From assembly GCA_020444415.1 (NCBI GenBank), contig JAHLLA010000010.1:40654-104653 (forward strand): a stretch of DNA of 64,000 bases. The letters run 5' to 3'. Position 1 is the first letter of the stretch, and every line of letters starts with the position of its first letter. This DNA comes from Bacteroidota bacterium. Its GTDB lineage: Bacteria > Bacteroidota > Bacteroidia > Bacteroidales > F082. A program made the position numbers and the translations under genes. Of this stretch, positions 35,308-45,393 are shown piece by piece. The notes beneath the pieces are model-generated. The model was not told the DNA's origin. It ran no database searches and was given only the letters and a program-made list of their open reading frames with translations.

Positions 35308-37746
35308 CTAAGATATAGTTACCGGTTCTTTTACCTTTTCTTTTAACAAAGCAAAGTCAAGCACCTCCATCATATTGTCAACGTAAACGAAATTCAGTCC
35401 TTTGATAAAATCGCCTTTGATATCATCAATATCCTTCCTGTTTTCTTTTGAAATGATGATATCTTTGATTTTTGCACGTTTGGCGGCCAGAATTTTTTCT
35501 TTGATCCCGCCCACGGGCGTAACTTTTCCTCTCAAAGTGATTTCGCCTGTCATGGCCATGTTGGCACGTACCTTACGTTGTGTAAAAGCAGAAGCAAGTG
35601 CGGTAAGCATGGTAATGCCTGCAGACGGGCCATCTTTAGGTGTAGCCCCTTCAGGTACGTGTAAATGCACATTCCATTTACCAAAAACATTGGGTGAAAT
35701 ATCCAGCAAATGTGAATGTGATTTCAAATATTCATAAGCAATACTTGCCGATTCTTTCATTACATCACCAAGGTTGCCTGTTAGCTTTAACAAACCTTTT
35801 CCCTTGCTTAAGCTCACTTCGATGAATAATATTTCACCTCCTACGGCAGTCCAGGCCAGCCCGGTAACGACACCGGCGATATCATTGGTAATATTTCTGT
35901 CCTTCTGATACCTGGGTGGCCCCAGGATTTCGTTCAAATCCTCCGGCTGAATATTTCTATAATATTTTTCATCCTGGGCAATATACTTTGCCCTGCTCCT
36001 GATCACCTTTGCGATTTGTTTTTCCATAAGCCGCACACCTGCCTCGCGCGTGTAGTCTTCAATAATCACTTCAAGCGCTTTTTTACCAAAATTCACTTGT
36101 TCATTTTTTACACCGTGTTCTTCCAGTTGTTTGGGAATCAGATGTCGTTTTGCGATTTCTATTTTTTCTTCAAGCAGGTAACCAGTCAAATTTATGATCT
36201 CCATCCGGTCGCGCAATGCCGGATGTACTGATGAGAGGGTGTTGGCCGTAGCAATGAACATGACTTTTGATAAATCAAAATCTACTTCCAGGTAATTGTC
36301 GTGGAATGCATTGTTCTGTTCCGGATCCAGGATTTCGAGCAAAGCCGCCTGTGGATCGCCTGTAAAATTGCTACCGCTAACTTTGTCCACCTCATCAAGC
36401 ATGAACAAAGGATTGGATGATTTCACTTTTTTCAGATTTTGGATAATTCTACCCGGCATGGCTCCGATGTATGTTTTACGGTGTCCACGTAGTTCCGCTT
36501 CGTCACGGACACCTCCTAGTGACATGCGGATATATTTTCGTCCCAACGCGCGTGCAATTGATTTCCCGAGCGAGGTTTTACCTACACCGGGAGGGCCTAC
36601 AAAACACAGGATGGGTGCTTTCATATCGTTCTTCAGTTTTAAAACTGCTAAATACTCAATAATCCGCTCTTTGATTTTTTCCAGGCCGTAATGATCTTCA
36701 TCCAGCACTTTTTGCGCATGGTTTAAATTCAGGTCATCTTTCGTGTATTCATTCCAGGGCAGTTCCACCATCAAATTCAGGTAGTTTAACTGGATGGAAT
36801 ATTCGGCGGCAGAAGGGTTCATTCGCTGCAGTTTCGATAACTCATTTTCAAATGTTTCCTTAATTTCTTCCGTCCATTTCTTTTTAGCAGCTCTTTCTTT
36901 TAATTCGGCAATCTCATTATCATGAGGACCACCACCCAGTTCCTGTTGAATGGTTTTAAGCTGTTGGTTCAGTAAGAAATCACGTTGTTGTTTGTCGATA
37001 TCCACCTTTACTTTCTTTTGAATATCAAATTTCAGATCCAGCATCTGTAATTCCTTGGTAAGCAGTTCGAGCACTTTCCTGGCTTTTTCTTCCAGATCAG
37101 TCATTTCAAGCAATTTCTGCTTCTCATCATTATCAATATTCAGGTTAGAAGAAACAAAGTTGACCATGAAAACTGCACTTTCAATGTTATTGATGGCAAA
37201 TACCGATTCACTCGGGATGGCTGGTGATTTTTCAATGATCTGAATCGCAATATCTTTCACGGAAGAAATCAGCGCTTTAAAAACATCATTGTCAGGAATG
37301 ACATTGGTTTTCTCAAACCCTTTTACCTCTGCTTTAAAATAAGGATCTTTTTGCGTCATTTCGATGATCTCGAAACGTTTCTTCCCCTGTATGATAGCAG
37401 TGGTATTCCCATCAGGCATCTGTAAAATTTTAATCAGCCGGGCGACTGTTCCGATCCTGTGCAGGTCTTCCATTTCAGGATCTTCGATTGTAGCATCTTT
37501 TTGAGCAACCACACCGATTGTTTTATCTCCTTTGTATGCTTCACGTATCAATTTAATCGATTTATCGCGTCCCACAGTTATCGGGATAACAACACCTGGA
37601 AATAAAACTGTATTTCGTAGCGGCAGGATGGGTAATTGGGATGGTACTTCTTCAGCATTCATTTTTTCTTCGTCTTCGGAAGAAAGCAGCGGAAAAAATT
37701 CCGTATCGGCATCCATAATATCAGTTAATGTCAAAAAATCTTTCAT
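35308..37746 (-). CDS. lon: ATP-dependent protease Lon
   Basis: A cytoplasmic AAA+ serine protease that degrades misfolded and regulatory proteins. N-terminal substrate domain ([18 protein letters not shown] onward), Walker [13 protein letters not shown] near residue 382, Walker [11 protein letters not shown], sensor region [19 protein letters not shown], and the protease domain with the catalytic serine in GPSAGI (about residue 704) and lysine in [14 protein letters not shown] (about 748). The N-terminal extension of about 35 residues before the LON domain is acidic. A stand-alone gene. Confidence 0.98.
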   Translation of the reverse strand: MKDFLTLTDIMDADTEFFPLLSSEDEEKMNAEEVPSQLPILPLRNTVLFPGVVIPITVGRDKSIKLIREAYKGDKTIGVVAQKDATIEDPEMEDLHRIGTVARLIKILQMPDGNTTAIIQGKKRFEIIEMTQKDPYFKAEVKGFEKTNVIPDNDVFKALISSVKDIAIQIIEKSPAIPSESVFAINNIESAVFMVNFVSSNLNIDNDEKQKLLEMTDLEEKARKVLELLTKELQMLDLKFDIQKKVKVDIDKQQRDFLLNQQLKTIQQELGGGPHDNEIAELKERAAKKKWTEEIKETFENELSKLQRMNPSAAEYSIQLNYLNLMVELPWNEYTKDDLNLNHAQKVLDEDHYGLEKIKERIIEYLAVLKLKNDMKAPILCFVGPPGVGKTSLGKSIARALGRKYIRMSLGGVRDEAELRGHRKTYIGAMPGRIIQNLKKVKSSNPLFMLDEVDKVSGSNFTGDPQAALLEILDPEQNNAFHDNYLEVDFDLSKVMFIATANTLSSVHPALRDRMEIINLTGYLLEEKIEIAKRHLIPKQLEEHGVKNEQVNFGKKALEVIIEDYTREAGVRLMEKQIAKVIRSRAKYIAQDEKYYRNIQPEDLNEILGPPRYQKDRNITNDIAGVVTGLAWTAVGGEILFIEVSLSKGKGLLKLTGNLGDVMKESASIAYEYLKSHSHLLDISPNVFGKWNVHLHVPEGATPKDGPSAGITMLTALASAFTQRKVRANMAMTGEITLRGKVTPVGGIKEKILAAKRAKIKDIIISKENRKDIDDIKGDFIKGLNFVYVDNMMEVLDFALLKEKVKEPVTIS

Positions 37747-37938
37747 AATATCATTTTCTGTTCGGTCATTTTGTCACGCTATCATTTTCAAATAATTCTT
37801 CAAATTTACAATCCCTTGTTATTAAGAGACTTGCAATTAATTCCATTTTCCAACCGAACTGTTTACAATTTAAAATAGTTGTAACGTCAATTAATATGCC
37901 AATAAGAAAATCCGATATGAATTCAGGTCTGAATATTT

Positions 37939-39117
37939 TTATTTCCGGATGGATGCCATTTTATGCAAATGAAGCAGTATTTCCTGCTCTTTGGCATTAA
38001 AAGGTATATGTCTGCGTTTCATGACTGCTTCTGCCACTTTGAGGAACCTTTTTCCATTATATACTTTAAATCCATGCGTACCTCCCCACGAAAACGATGG
38101 AATAAAATTACGCTGGTAACCTTCACCAAATATATTACAAAACACGCCAGCGACCGTTCCCGTGTTAAACATCGTATTGATGCCGGATTTTGAATGGTCT
38201 CCCATGATCAACCCACAAAATTGCGACCCTGTATCAATAAAGGAATCTTCTACATACGACCAGGCTTTCACGTTTTCATAAGTATTTTTAAGATTGGAAG
38301 TATTGGTATCAGCACCCAGGTTGCACCATTCGCCAATCACTGAGTTACCCATATAGCCATCATGCGCTTTACTGCTGTAACCAAAAATTACGGAATTGTT
38401 CACTTCACCGCCAACTTTTGAATAAGGACCAATCGTTGTGCCTTCATATATTTTAGCACCCATTTTTACAGTTGCATGATCACATAAAGCGAAAGGTCCA
38501 CGTATCATGCTTCCCTCCATTACTTTGGCATTTTTACCGATATAGATGGGACCGTTTTCTGTGTTGAAGTATGCATACTTTATATCAGCACCTTTCTCTA
38601 TAAATATCATGTCAGGATTACCGGTAACCCATATATGATCTCTAACCGGCAAGGAATTCCTGCCTAAAGTCAGGCTTTTAAAGTCTTCTTTGATGGCTTC
38701 AGGATTGAATTTAAAAATATCCCAGGGATGTTGAAGTGAAATGAATCTTTTTTCAACCTGAACATGGTCGAAATCGCTTTTAAACGGATTATCAGTTACC
38801 CCTTGCAAATTTGTATTAACAGCAATAATTCTGCCTTCATTCACAAGCGCCTGCCCAATCTTTAGTAATTTTATTTGGCTAACTAAATCGCCGTTTGGCA
38901 AAACCGAAGCATCGATCACTACATTTTCACCTTCCTTTTTGAGCGGGAATTTTTCCTGAAGGTAGTCTTGCGTCAAATGGGACATCTCCGTTCTCACATA
39001 ATGCTCCCATTTTTCATGAATTGTTGTTACGCCAATTCTGATGCCGGCAACCGGACGTGTAAATGTAAAAGGTAACAGACTGTCCCTGTGTGGGCCATCA
39101 TATAAAATATAGTTCAT
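37939..39117 (-). CDS. GlmU-like protein with left-handed beta-helix
   Basis: A conserved Bacteroidota protein annotated as GlmU family. The C-terminal half (residues about 175-340) is a hexapeptide-repeat beta-helix (IYIGKNAKVMEGSMIRGP, VIFGYSSKAHDGYMGNSVI, GLIMGDHSKSGINTMFNTG). The N-terminus (LPFTFTRPVAGIRIGVTTI) replaces the usual LAAGxGTRM loop of a uridylyltransferase, so it may be a nucleotidyltransferase with other specificity or only an acetyltransferase. It lies downstream of rpmE2 with a terminator between. Confidence 0.8.
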   Translation of the reverse strand: MNYILYDGPHRDSLLPFTFTRPVAGIRIGVTTIHEKWEHYVRTEMSHLTQDYLQEKFPLKKEGENVVIDASVLPNGDLVSQIKLLKIGQALVNEGRIIAVNTNLQGVTDNPFKSDFDHVQVEKRFISLQHPWDIFKFNPEAIKEDFKSLTLGRNSLPVRDHIWVTGNPDMIFIEKGADIKYAYFNTENGPIYIGKNAKVMEGSMIRGPFALCDHATVKMGAKIYEGTTIGPYSKVGGEVNNSVIFGYSSKAHDGYMGNSVIGEWCNLGADTNTSNLKNTYENVKAWSYVEDSFIDTGSQFCGLIMGDHSKSGINTMFNTGTVAGVFCNIFGEGYQRNFIPSFSWGGTHGFKVYNGKRFLKVAEAVMKRRHIPFNAKEQEILLHLHKMASIRK

Positions 39118-39192
39118 AAAACTTACTCGTATATTTTTAATATTGTTCTACAATGTTACGAATAATAGGGCATTATGTTGCTTACAGGCATA

Positions 39193-39223
39193 AAAAAACC
39201 CTCACCGGAAAGGCAAGGGTTTT
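39193..39223 (-). terminator. Rho-independent terminator after rpmE2
   Basis: AAAACCCT ... AGGGTTTT stem, loop CACCGGAAAGGCA; on the minus strand the stem is followed by a T-rich stretch. Confidence 0.75.
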
Positions 39224-39241
39224 ATGTACGGTGTATGATGT

Positions 39242-39505
39242 TTAACTTTTCTTATCGTAATGTTTTTTATACCTGTTTTTAAACTTATCAACCCTACCTG
39301 CAGTATCTACCAGTTTCATCTTACCGGTAAAGAAAGGGTGTGAGGTATGTGATATCTCAAGTTTTACAAGTGGGTATTCTTTACCATCTTCCCACTCAAT
39401 TGTTTCTTTAGTTTCTACAGTTGATTTTGTAATAAAGGCGTAATCATTAGAAATATCTTTAAAAACTACGAACCTGTAATTGCTGGGATGAATATCTTTT
39501 TTCAT
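39242..39505 (-). CDS. rpmE2: 50S ribosomal protein L31, type B (zinc-independent)
   Basis: 87 residues: [32 protein letters not shown] region, [25 protein letters not shown] and a basic tail. It has none of the cysteines of the zinc-binding L31, which marks the type B paralogue. In some bacteria type B L31 replaces the zinc form under zinc shortage; many Bacteroidota carry only this form, so it may be the sole copy here. Confidence 0.96.
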   Translation of the reverse strand: MKKDIHPSNYRFVVFKDISNDYAFITKSTVETKETIEWEDGKEYPLVKLEISHTSHPFFTGKMKLVDTAGRVDKFKNRYKKHYDKKS

Positions 39506-39637
39506 TTTCTGTTTATTTTTTCCTTACTTTTTCGGGGCTGCAAAATTAAAATCTTTCATTTAAATAACCTAACTTTTTTAAAATATTTTTGATCAGTGGT
39601 TTATTTTGTGTATTTTCCACGTCTCTTTACTTGTTTT

Positions 39638-40714
39638 CTAATGGAGATTAAGAAGAAAATCCATGGTATCGACACCATCCGCATAATCCCATAATTCGGG
39701 CTGCTGGCTTTTTCCAAAAGCAACTCTGTTTTTGATTCCACTGGTATTTGTAACAACACATTGTATTTTTTCTGATTCGGATTCTATCATTTTTTTCAAA
39801 TCGTCAATATTTGAATAATATTCAAAATACAGCACACTTATTGGCGATGCGACCGCCGTATCTTCTGTTAAAAGCAAATTACCGGTATCCTTATGTTCCT
39901 TCCCATTTACCAGGAAAATGGCTTTGTTATATTCATAATTATTGAAATATTTATGATTTTCGGCAACATCGCTTCTCTTTGCAGCGGCATCCAAAAGCTT
40001 CATGAGATCATATTTTTCAGGAACAAATATTTTTGAAACGTTACGACATCCCAATCCATAATAATCAAGGATGTCTGATGCAAGAAAATCTAAATCCGTT
40101 TCTGATTCATCACCATTAATGATAGCAATACCGTTTCTGTTTTTGCGGATGATATGGGGATATTTAGAAAAATAATATTCAAAATAACGGGATGTGTTGT
40201 TACTTCCAGTAGCAATAACGGCATCGAATGAACTGAGTTGACCGGTGGTAAAATGAATTAAATCCTGAAAACCGGGTTCAATCGTAACCAGGAGTTCCGA
40301 TATGGCAGGCATGAGTTTATCATCGCCGGAAGATAATTTGGCCAATAATTTATTACCTGTCAGAAGTACCGTTAAGAAATCATGAAAACCGACCGCAGGA
40401 ATATTTCCTGCCATCACGACGGCTACTTTTTTCGGTTCTCGCTCTTCTGAAATAAGCGGATTGTACATTTCTACCCACTTCGCCAGTTTATCTTCTTTCA
40501 AACTTTCACCCAGTGAAAACATCATTCTTCTCACATTGGTTTCGTCGAACCATCCATTAGAACGAGCCAGGTTACTTACCAGGTCATCCAACTGCAGGAA
40601 GCTTTTTATAACGTCTTTATCTTCCTGATTACAAGACTTTTTTCCTTTTCCCAGGTCATGCAATAACATACCAAGTTTGGCAAATGTCAATATTCTTTTT
40701 TCAACTGAAATCAT
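39638..40714 (-). CDS. Acyl-CoA reductase (LuxC-like)
   Basis: An aldehyde-dehydrogenase-superfamily protein that reduces acyl-CoA or acyl thioester. Conserved LuxC motifs: KVAVVMAGNIPAVGFHDFL, TVLLTGNKLLAKLSSGD, FDAVIATGSNNTSRYFEYYF and the presumed nucleophile cysteine in YYGLGCRNVSKIFVP (near residue 230). The ATG was preferred to a TTG two codons upstream. Divergent from serC, an arrangement that recurs in Bacteroidales. The physiological substrate is unknown. Confidence 0.85.
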   Translation of the reverse strand: MISVEKRILTFAKLGMLLHDLGKGKKSCNQEDKDVIKSFLQLDDLVSNLARSNGWFDETNVRRMMFSLGESLKEDKLAKWVEMYNPLISEEREPKKVAVVMAGNIPAVGFHDFLTVLLTGNKLLAKLSSGDDKLMPAISELLVTIEPGFQDLIHFTTGQLSSFDAVIATGSNNTSRYFEYYFSKYPHIIRKNRNGIAIINGDESETDLDFLASDILDYYGLGCRNVSKIFVPEKYDLMKLLDAAAKRSDVAENHKYFNNYEYNKAIFLVNGKEHKDTGNLLLTEDTAVASPISVLYFEYYSNIDDLKKMIESESEKIQCVVTNTSGIKNRVAFGKSQQPELWDYADGVDTMDFLLNLH

Positions 40715-40784
40715 TATCAAAATTTGCCTGCAAAATTAGAACAATTCTAAATTCATATACGTCACTTAAAACAGCTTTTAGTTT

Positions 40785-40792
40785 TATCTTTG
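40785..40792 (+). promoter_or_regulatory. Probable -7 element of the serC operon
   Basis: TATCTTTG matches TAnnTTTG and lies 35 bp before the serC ATG. No good TTTG was found at the expected -33 distance. Confidence 0.5.
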
Positions 40793-40827
40793 CACCTCAA
40801 TAATTTAGAACACTAAATATTTCAACC

Positions 40828-41901
40828 ATGAAAAAACATAATTTCTACGCCGGACCGTCCATTCTTCCTGAATATACGATCGAGCAAACTGCAGCAGCCA
40901 TTAAAAATTTCGCCAACATGGATTTATCACTGATGGAGATTTCGCACCGAAGCAAAGAATTCGTTACTGTGATGGATGAAGCACAGCAATTGTTTAAAGA
41001 ATTACTCAACATTCCTGAAGGTTATTCCGTTATATTTTTAGGAGGTGGTGCCAGCACCCAGTTTGCCATGGTACCCTTCAACTTGTTCAAAAAGAAAGCT
41101 GCCTATTTAAATACGGGCGCCTGGTCGAAAAAAGCAATTAAAGAGGCCAAATTATTCGGCGAGGTAGAAGTTGTGGCTTCATCTGAAGACAAACTATTCA
41201 ACTACATACCCAAAAATTACACCATCCCTGAGGACGCAGACTATTTTCATATCACCACCAACAATACCATTTACGGCACAGAAATAAAAGAAGACATTAC
41301 ATCTCCCATCCCATTGGTTGCCGATATGTCGTCGGATATTTTCAGCCGCCCGGTTGATGTTTCAAAATACGCGATCATTTATGGCGGTGCACAAAAAAAC
41401 CTGGCACCAGCCGGTGTTACTTTTGTTATTGTTAAAAATGATATTCTTGGCAAAACAGGCCGTGATATACCAACCATGCTGAATTACCAAACTCATATCG
41501 ACAAAGAGAGCATGTTCAACACACCTCCCGTTGTTCCTGTTTTTGCAGCATTACAAACCCTAAAATGGTTAAAAAATAATGGCGGTATTGGTGAAATGCA
41601 AAAAGTAAACATTAAAAAAGCGGACATGCTTTATGATGAAATTGACAGAAACCCCTTATTCAGAACAACAGTTTTAGATTCAAATGACAGGTCGCTGATG
41701 AACATCTGTTTTGTAATGAACGAAGGTTATGAAAACCTTGAAAAACCATTCTTTGACTTTGCCTCTGAAAAAGGCATGATCGGCATCAAAGGTCACCGTT
41801 CTGTTGGCGGTTTCAGGGCATCAACTTACAATGCACTACCGGTTGAAAGCGTAGCCGCACTGATTGATTGCATGCAGGAATTCGAAAAGAAAAATAAATA
41901 G
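40828..41901 (+). CDS. serC: Phosphoserine aminotransferase
   Basis: Second step of serine synthesis: 3-phosphohydroxypyruvate plus glutamate to phosphoserine. The sequence has the class V aminotransferase layout: [56 protein letters not shown] and the PLP lysine in [20 protein letters not shown] (about residue 190). [17 protein letters not shown] at the end is standard. It is 43 bp ahead of serA. Confidence 0.97.
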   Translation: MKKHNFYAGPSILPEYTIEQTAAAIKNFANMDLSLMEISHRSKEFVTVMDEAQQLFKELLNIPEGYSVIFLGGGASTQFAMVPFNLFKKKAAYLNTGAWSKKAIKEAKLFGEVEVVASSEDKLFNYIPKNYTIPEDADYFHITTNNTIYGTEIKEDITSPIPLVADMSSDIFSRPVDVSKYAIIYGGAQKNLAPAGVTFVIVKNDILGKTGRDIPTMLNYQTHIDKESMFNTPPVVPVFAALQTLKWLKNNGGIGEMQKVNIKKADMLYDEIDRNPLFRTTVLDSNDRSLMNICFVMNEGYENLEKPFFDFASEKGMIGIKGHRSVGGFRASTYNALPVESVAALIDCMQEFEKKNK

Positions 41902-41944
41902 CAACATCATTCGTTAAATCTATTCAATCTTAAAATAATCTACA

Positions 41945-42865
41945 ATGACAAAAGTACTTATAGCTACCGAAAAACCATTTGCCGCCCAAGCAGTAAATGA
42001 AATAAAAGCTGTACTTGATACAGCCGGTTTTGGATACTCTTTTTTTGAAAAATATAATAGCCAGGATGAGTTTATTGGTGCGGTTAAGGATGCTGATGCA
42101 TTGATTATCAGAAGTGACAAAGTTACACCAGAAGTAATCGCTGCCGCACTTCAATTAAAAATTGTTGTTCGTGCAGGCGCCGGTTATGACAATGTGGATT
42201 TGAATGCAGCTACTGCAAATAATGTGGTGGTTATGAACACACCGGGACAAAATTCAAATGCTGTTGCCGAATTGGCAATTGGTATGATGATCTACCAGGC
42301 CCGTAATCACTTCAACGGCTCTTCAGGAACGGAATTGAAAGGAAAAAAACTGGGTATCCACGCCTATGGAAACGTTGGGAAATACGTGGCCAACATTGCC
42401 AAAGGCTTTGGGATGGAAGTGTATGCTTACGATCCGTTTGTTCAGAAAGAAAACATTGAATCAGATGGCGTGAAAGTAAAAAACAGCGTGGAAGATTTAT
42501 ATGCAAGCTGCGATTATATCAGCCTGCATATTCCTGCCAATGAGCAAACCAAAGAGTCCATCAATTACGGGCTTCTTTCAAAAATGAAAAAGGGAGCCAC
42601 ATTGGTAAATACTGCCCGTAAAGAGGTAATTAATGAAGATGACCTTATCAGGATATTCGAAGAAAATGAAAGTTTTAAATACCTGTCGGATATTGCGCCG
42701 GGCAACAAAGATGTTTTAACAGAAAAATTTGCTTCCAGGTGTTTTTTCACACCTAAAAAAATGGGCGCTCAAACGGCCGAAGCAAATATCAATGCCGGCA
42801 TAGCGGCAGCCAAACAAATAATAGCGTTTATTAAAGATGGCGATACGACTTTTAAAGTCAATTAG
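41945..42865 (+). CDS. serA: D-3-phosphoglycerate dehydrogenase, short Bacteroidales type
   Basis: The first committed step of serine synthesis. Formate/glycerate dehydrogenase fold with IVVRAGAGYDNVDLNAATA, NTPGQNSNAVAELAIG, the NAD loop GIHAYGNVGKYVANIAKG and NTARKEVINEDDL. At 306 residues it lacks the regulatory ACT domain. The usual catalytic histidine motif (PHIG) reads TPKKMGAQTAEANINAG, with lysines at that point. From memory the same sequence occurs in Bacteroides SerA, so it is a subfamily trait rather than damage. Confidence 0.92.
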   Translation: MTKVLIATEKPFAAQAVNEIKAVLDTAGFGYSFFEKYNSQDEFIGAVKDADALIIRSDKVTPEVIAAALQLKIVVRAGAGYDNVDLNAATANNVVVMNTPGQNSNAVAELAIGMMIYQARNHFNGSSGTELKGKKLGIHAYGNVGKYVANIAKGFGMEVYAYDPFVQKENIESDGVKVKNSVEDLYASCDYISLHIPANEQTKESINYGLLSKMKKGATLVNTARKEVINEDDLIRIFEENESFKYLSDIAPGNKDVLTEKFASRCFFTPKKMGAQTAEANINAGIAAAKQIIAFIKDGDTTFKVN

Positions 42866-42957
42866 CATTCGTATTGCCATTAATTCCTCTTATGCATTTT
42901 ACCGGTTTTTTTATATACAAATAAAACTACTTACTACATTAAAATTTTGTGAAGATC

Positions 42958-43434
42958 ATGAATAACGAAAGTGAAAAGAAAGAACAGACAGGGACATTTT
43001 TTAGATTTGAAGACTTGAGAATCTATCACAAATCTCTAACTTACATCAACTGGCTTCAGGATGCGACCATTCTTTATCCGGAAAATAATAACTCAAACCT
43101 GGCAGCCCGTTTCAATATATCAGCAAGAAACATTGCATTGAACATAGCTGAAGGATCATCAAGAAACAAAAGCCAGTTTGTGTATTACTTAAAAATGGCA
43201 AAAAGTGCCATTCGTGAATGTATGGTATATACAACCATTTCTCATAATGCCGGACTCCTTTCAGATGCTTATGAAGAAGAATCGAGAGGCATTTTGATGG
43301 AAATGACAAAAATGATCGGCGCTTTGATTTCTTCATTACAACGCTCAAACGGCTACAGTAACAACGGTAACTCGCACGGCAACCATAATGATGAAGAACA
43401 TGATACAGGCAACCGTTACGATGATGATATTTAA
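42958..43434 (+). CDS. Four-helix bundle protein (23S rRNA IVP / S23-like)
   Basis: 158 residues. The core matches the four-helix bundle family: RFEDLRIYHKSLTYINWLQ, NISARNIALNIAEGSSRNK, FVYYLKMAKSAIRECMVY. The last 30 residues form an Asn/His/Gly/Asp-rich tail (NGYSNNGNSHGNHNDEEH), unusual for the family and perhaps metal-binding. The ATG was preferred to a GTG three codons upstream. It lies between serA and the DUF1015 gene in the same direction. Confidence 0.82.
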   Translation: MNNESEKKEQTGTFFRFEDLRIYHKSLTYINWLQDATILYPENNNSNLAARFNISARNIALNIAEGSSRNKSQFVYYLKMAKSAIRECMVYTTISHNAGLLSDAYEEESRGILMEMTKMIGALISSLQRSNGYSNNGNSHGNHNDEEHDTGNRYDDDI

Positions 43435-43446
43435 TCTGAAATTAAT

Positions 43447-44694
43447 ATGGCAATATTAAAATCATTTAAAGGCTTACGTCCTCCTCAGGAAATAGTTAAA
43501 GAATTGGCTTCAAGGCCATATGATGTATTGAACTCAGAAGAAGCCCGCAAGGAAGCGGACGGAAACAAGTACTCGCTTTTACACATTATCAAACCCGAAA
43601 TAGATCTGGAAAAAGGAATTGATCTGTATAGCAAGGAGGTGTATGATAAAGCCAGTGAAAACCTTGAGAAATTTAAAAAATCAGGATGGCTTGTAGCTGA
43701 CGATGAGGAATATCTTTACATCTATGCACAAACCATGTTCGGAAAAACCCAGTATGGTATTGTCGGCTGCGCCAGCGTAGAGGATTACATGAACAATGTG
43801 ATCAAAAAACATGAGCTCACAAGACCCGATAAGGAAGAAGACCGGATGAAACATGTGCGCATCACCAATGCTAATATGGAACCTGTATTTTTCAGTTACC
43901 CGGCAGTTAAAGAGATCGACAAGATAGTGGCAGATTATGTGGAGGCAAATAAAGCCGATTATGACTTTACGGCAGACGATGGCGTGGGACACCATTTCTG
44001 GGTGTTACGTGATAAAGAACAGATCAACAGGATTATAGACTTATTTGATAAACTCCCGGCTACTTATGTAGCGGATGGACATCACAGAACCGCTGCTGCC
44101 GCATTGGTAGGAAACGAAAAAGCACAGAATAATCCCAGTCATACAGGAAATGAAGAATACAATTATTTTCTGGCAGTTCATTTTCCTGACAACCAACTAA
44201 CCATTATCGATTACAACCGGGTGGTTAAAGACCTGAATGGTCATACAGCAGGAGAATTTATCGAAAAGCTGAAAAAAGGATTTGAAGTGGTTGAGAAAGG
44301 TGCTGACATTTATAAACCTGACGCTTTGCATAACTTTTCGATGTACCTCGAAGGCAAATGGTATTCTTTAACAGCAAAAAATGACACTTATAACGACAAT
44401 GATCCGATAGGTGTGCTGGATGTAACCATTCTCACGGATCAGGTGCTGGCTCCTTTGTTAGATATCCAGGATTTAAGACGATCCAAACGTATTGATTTCG
44501 TGGGCGGAATCCGTGGATTGGGTGAGTTAAAGAAACGTGTAGATAGCGGTGAAATGAAAGTGGCATTTGCCCTGTATCCTGTGAGCATGCAGCAGTTGAT
44601 TGATATTGCTGATAACGACATGATCATGCCACCCAAAACCACCTGGTTTGAACCCAAATTGAGATCAGGTTTGGTGGTGCATGAATTAGATTAA
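43447..44694 (+). CDS. DUF1015 family protein
   Basis: 415 residues: FKGLRPPQEIVKELASRPYDVL, NKYSLLHIIKPEIDL, RPDKEEDRMKHVRITNANMEP, and YVADGHHRTAAAALVGNEK, the hallmark DGHHR motif. The C-terminus has LRSGLVVHELD. The family is widely conserved but its biochemical function is not established. Placement right after serC and serA hints at serine or hydroxypyruvate metabolism, an inference from context only. Confidence 0.9.
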   Translation: MAILKSFKGLRPPQEIVKELASRPYDVLNSEEARKEADGNKYSLLHIIKPEIDLEKGIDLYSKEVYDKASENLEKFKKSGWLVADDEEYLYIYAQTMFGKTQYGIVGCASVEDYMNNVIKKHELTRPDKEEDRMKHVRITNANMEPVFFSYPAVKEIDKIVADYVEANKADYDFTADDGVGHHFWVLRDKEQINRIIDLFDKLPATYVADGHHRTAAAALVGNEKAQNNPSHTGNEEYNYFLAVHFPDNQLTIIDYNRVVKDLNGHTAGEFIEKLKKGFEVVEKGADIYKPDALHNFSMYLEGKWYSLTAKNDTYNDNDPIGVLDVTILTDQVLAPLLDIQDLRRSKRIDFVGGIRGLGELKKRVDSGEMKVAFALYPVSMQQLIDIADNDMIMPPKTTWFEPKLRSGLVVHELD

Positions 44695-44711
44695 ATAAAT
44701 TTGATAATAAT

Positions 44712-44888
44712 ATGGAAGCTAAAGATAAAGTACTTGAGACACTAAAGAAATCTGATCAACCTCTCAAAGGCGGAGAAATTGCTGAAAAAAGCGGTCTTGA
44801 TAAGAAGGAAGTAGACAAAGCCATCAAAACACTCAAAACCGATGGATTGATCGACTCACCAAAACGATGTTTTTACTCGGCTAAATAA
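44712..44888 (+). CDS. Small winged helix-turn-helix protein
   Basis: A 58-residue protein: MEAKDKVLETLKKSDQPLKG, EIAEKSGLDKKEVDKAIKTL, then DGLIDSPKRCFYSA. The middle is a clear helix-turn-helix with a short wing, as in small MarR/ArsR-type proteins. It lies 17 bp after the DUF1015 gene and is followed by a strong terminator, so it closes the serC-serA-DUF1015 transcript. It could be an operon regulator; there is no independent evidence. Confidence 0.8.
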   Translation: MEAKDKVLETLKKSDQPLKGGEIAEKSGLDKKEVDKAIKTLKTDGLIDSPKRCFYSAK

Positions 44889-44907
44889 GCATTCAAACAA
44901 ATATTTA

Positions 44908-44940
44908 AAAAGCGAATACTGAGAAGTGTTCGCTTTTTTT
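44908..44940 (+). terminator. Terminator closing the serC-serA-DUF1015 operon
   Basis: Stem AGCGAATACT / AGTGTTCGCT with GAGA loop and one T-G pair, followed by seven to eight T. Confidence 0.9.
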
Positions 44941-44991
44941 ATGCTCACTAATAATTATTACTTTTATTGCCAACAATCTTCATATAAGAAC

Positions 44992-45378
44992 ATGGAAATT
45001 AAAAAAGTTTCATCAGGAGTAAAATGGGAAGACATAGTTGGCTATTCAAGGGCCGTTAGAATGGGCAATATAGTTGAAGTTGCCGGAACAATTGCTTATG
45101 ACCAGGATGGGAAACTGGTGGGTTTAAATGATCCCTATGAGCAAACCAAATTTATCATCCAAAAAGCGGAAAAAGCACTGAAGCAATTGGATTGCACATT
45201 GGAAAATGTGATCAGAACACGCATGTATGTGACTGACATTTCTCAATGGGAGGAAATCGGCAGGGCGCATGGTGAGTTTTTCAATGATATCAAGCCTGCT
45301 TCTACCATGGTCGAAGTTTCAAAACTTGTAACTGCTGACACTTTAGTCGAAATGGAATTTTCAGCCATTTGTGAATAA
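44992..45378 (+). CDS. RidA family protein
   Basis: 128 residues of the YjgF/YER057c/UK114 fold: RMGNIVEVAGTIAYDQDGKL, PYEQTKFIIQKAEKALKQL, DCTLENVIRTRMYVTDI and KPASTMVEVSKLVTADTLVEMEF. Family members hydrolyse reactive enamine/imine intermediates released by PLP enzymes. The conserved Arg of the active site is present in IRTRMYV. The start was taken at the Met that opens the fold (MEIKKVSSG); an upstream ATG would overlap the terminator stem's T-run. Confidence 0.88.
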   Translation: MEIKKVSSGVKWEDIVGYSRAVRMGNIVEVAGTIAYDQDGKLVGLNDPYEQTKFIIQKAEKALKQLDCTLENVIRTRMYVTDISQWEEIGRAHGEFFNDIKPASTMVEVSKLVTADTLVEMEFSAICE

Positions 45379-45393
45379 AAATATAAATTCGAC

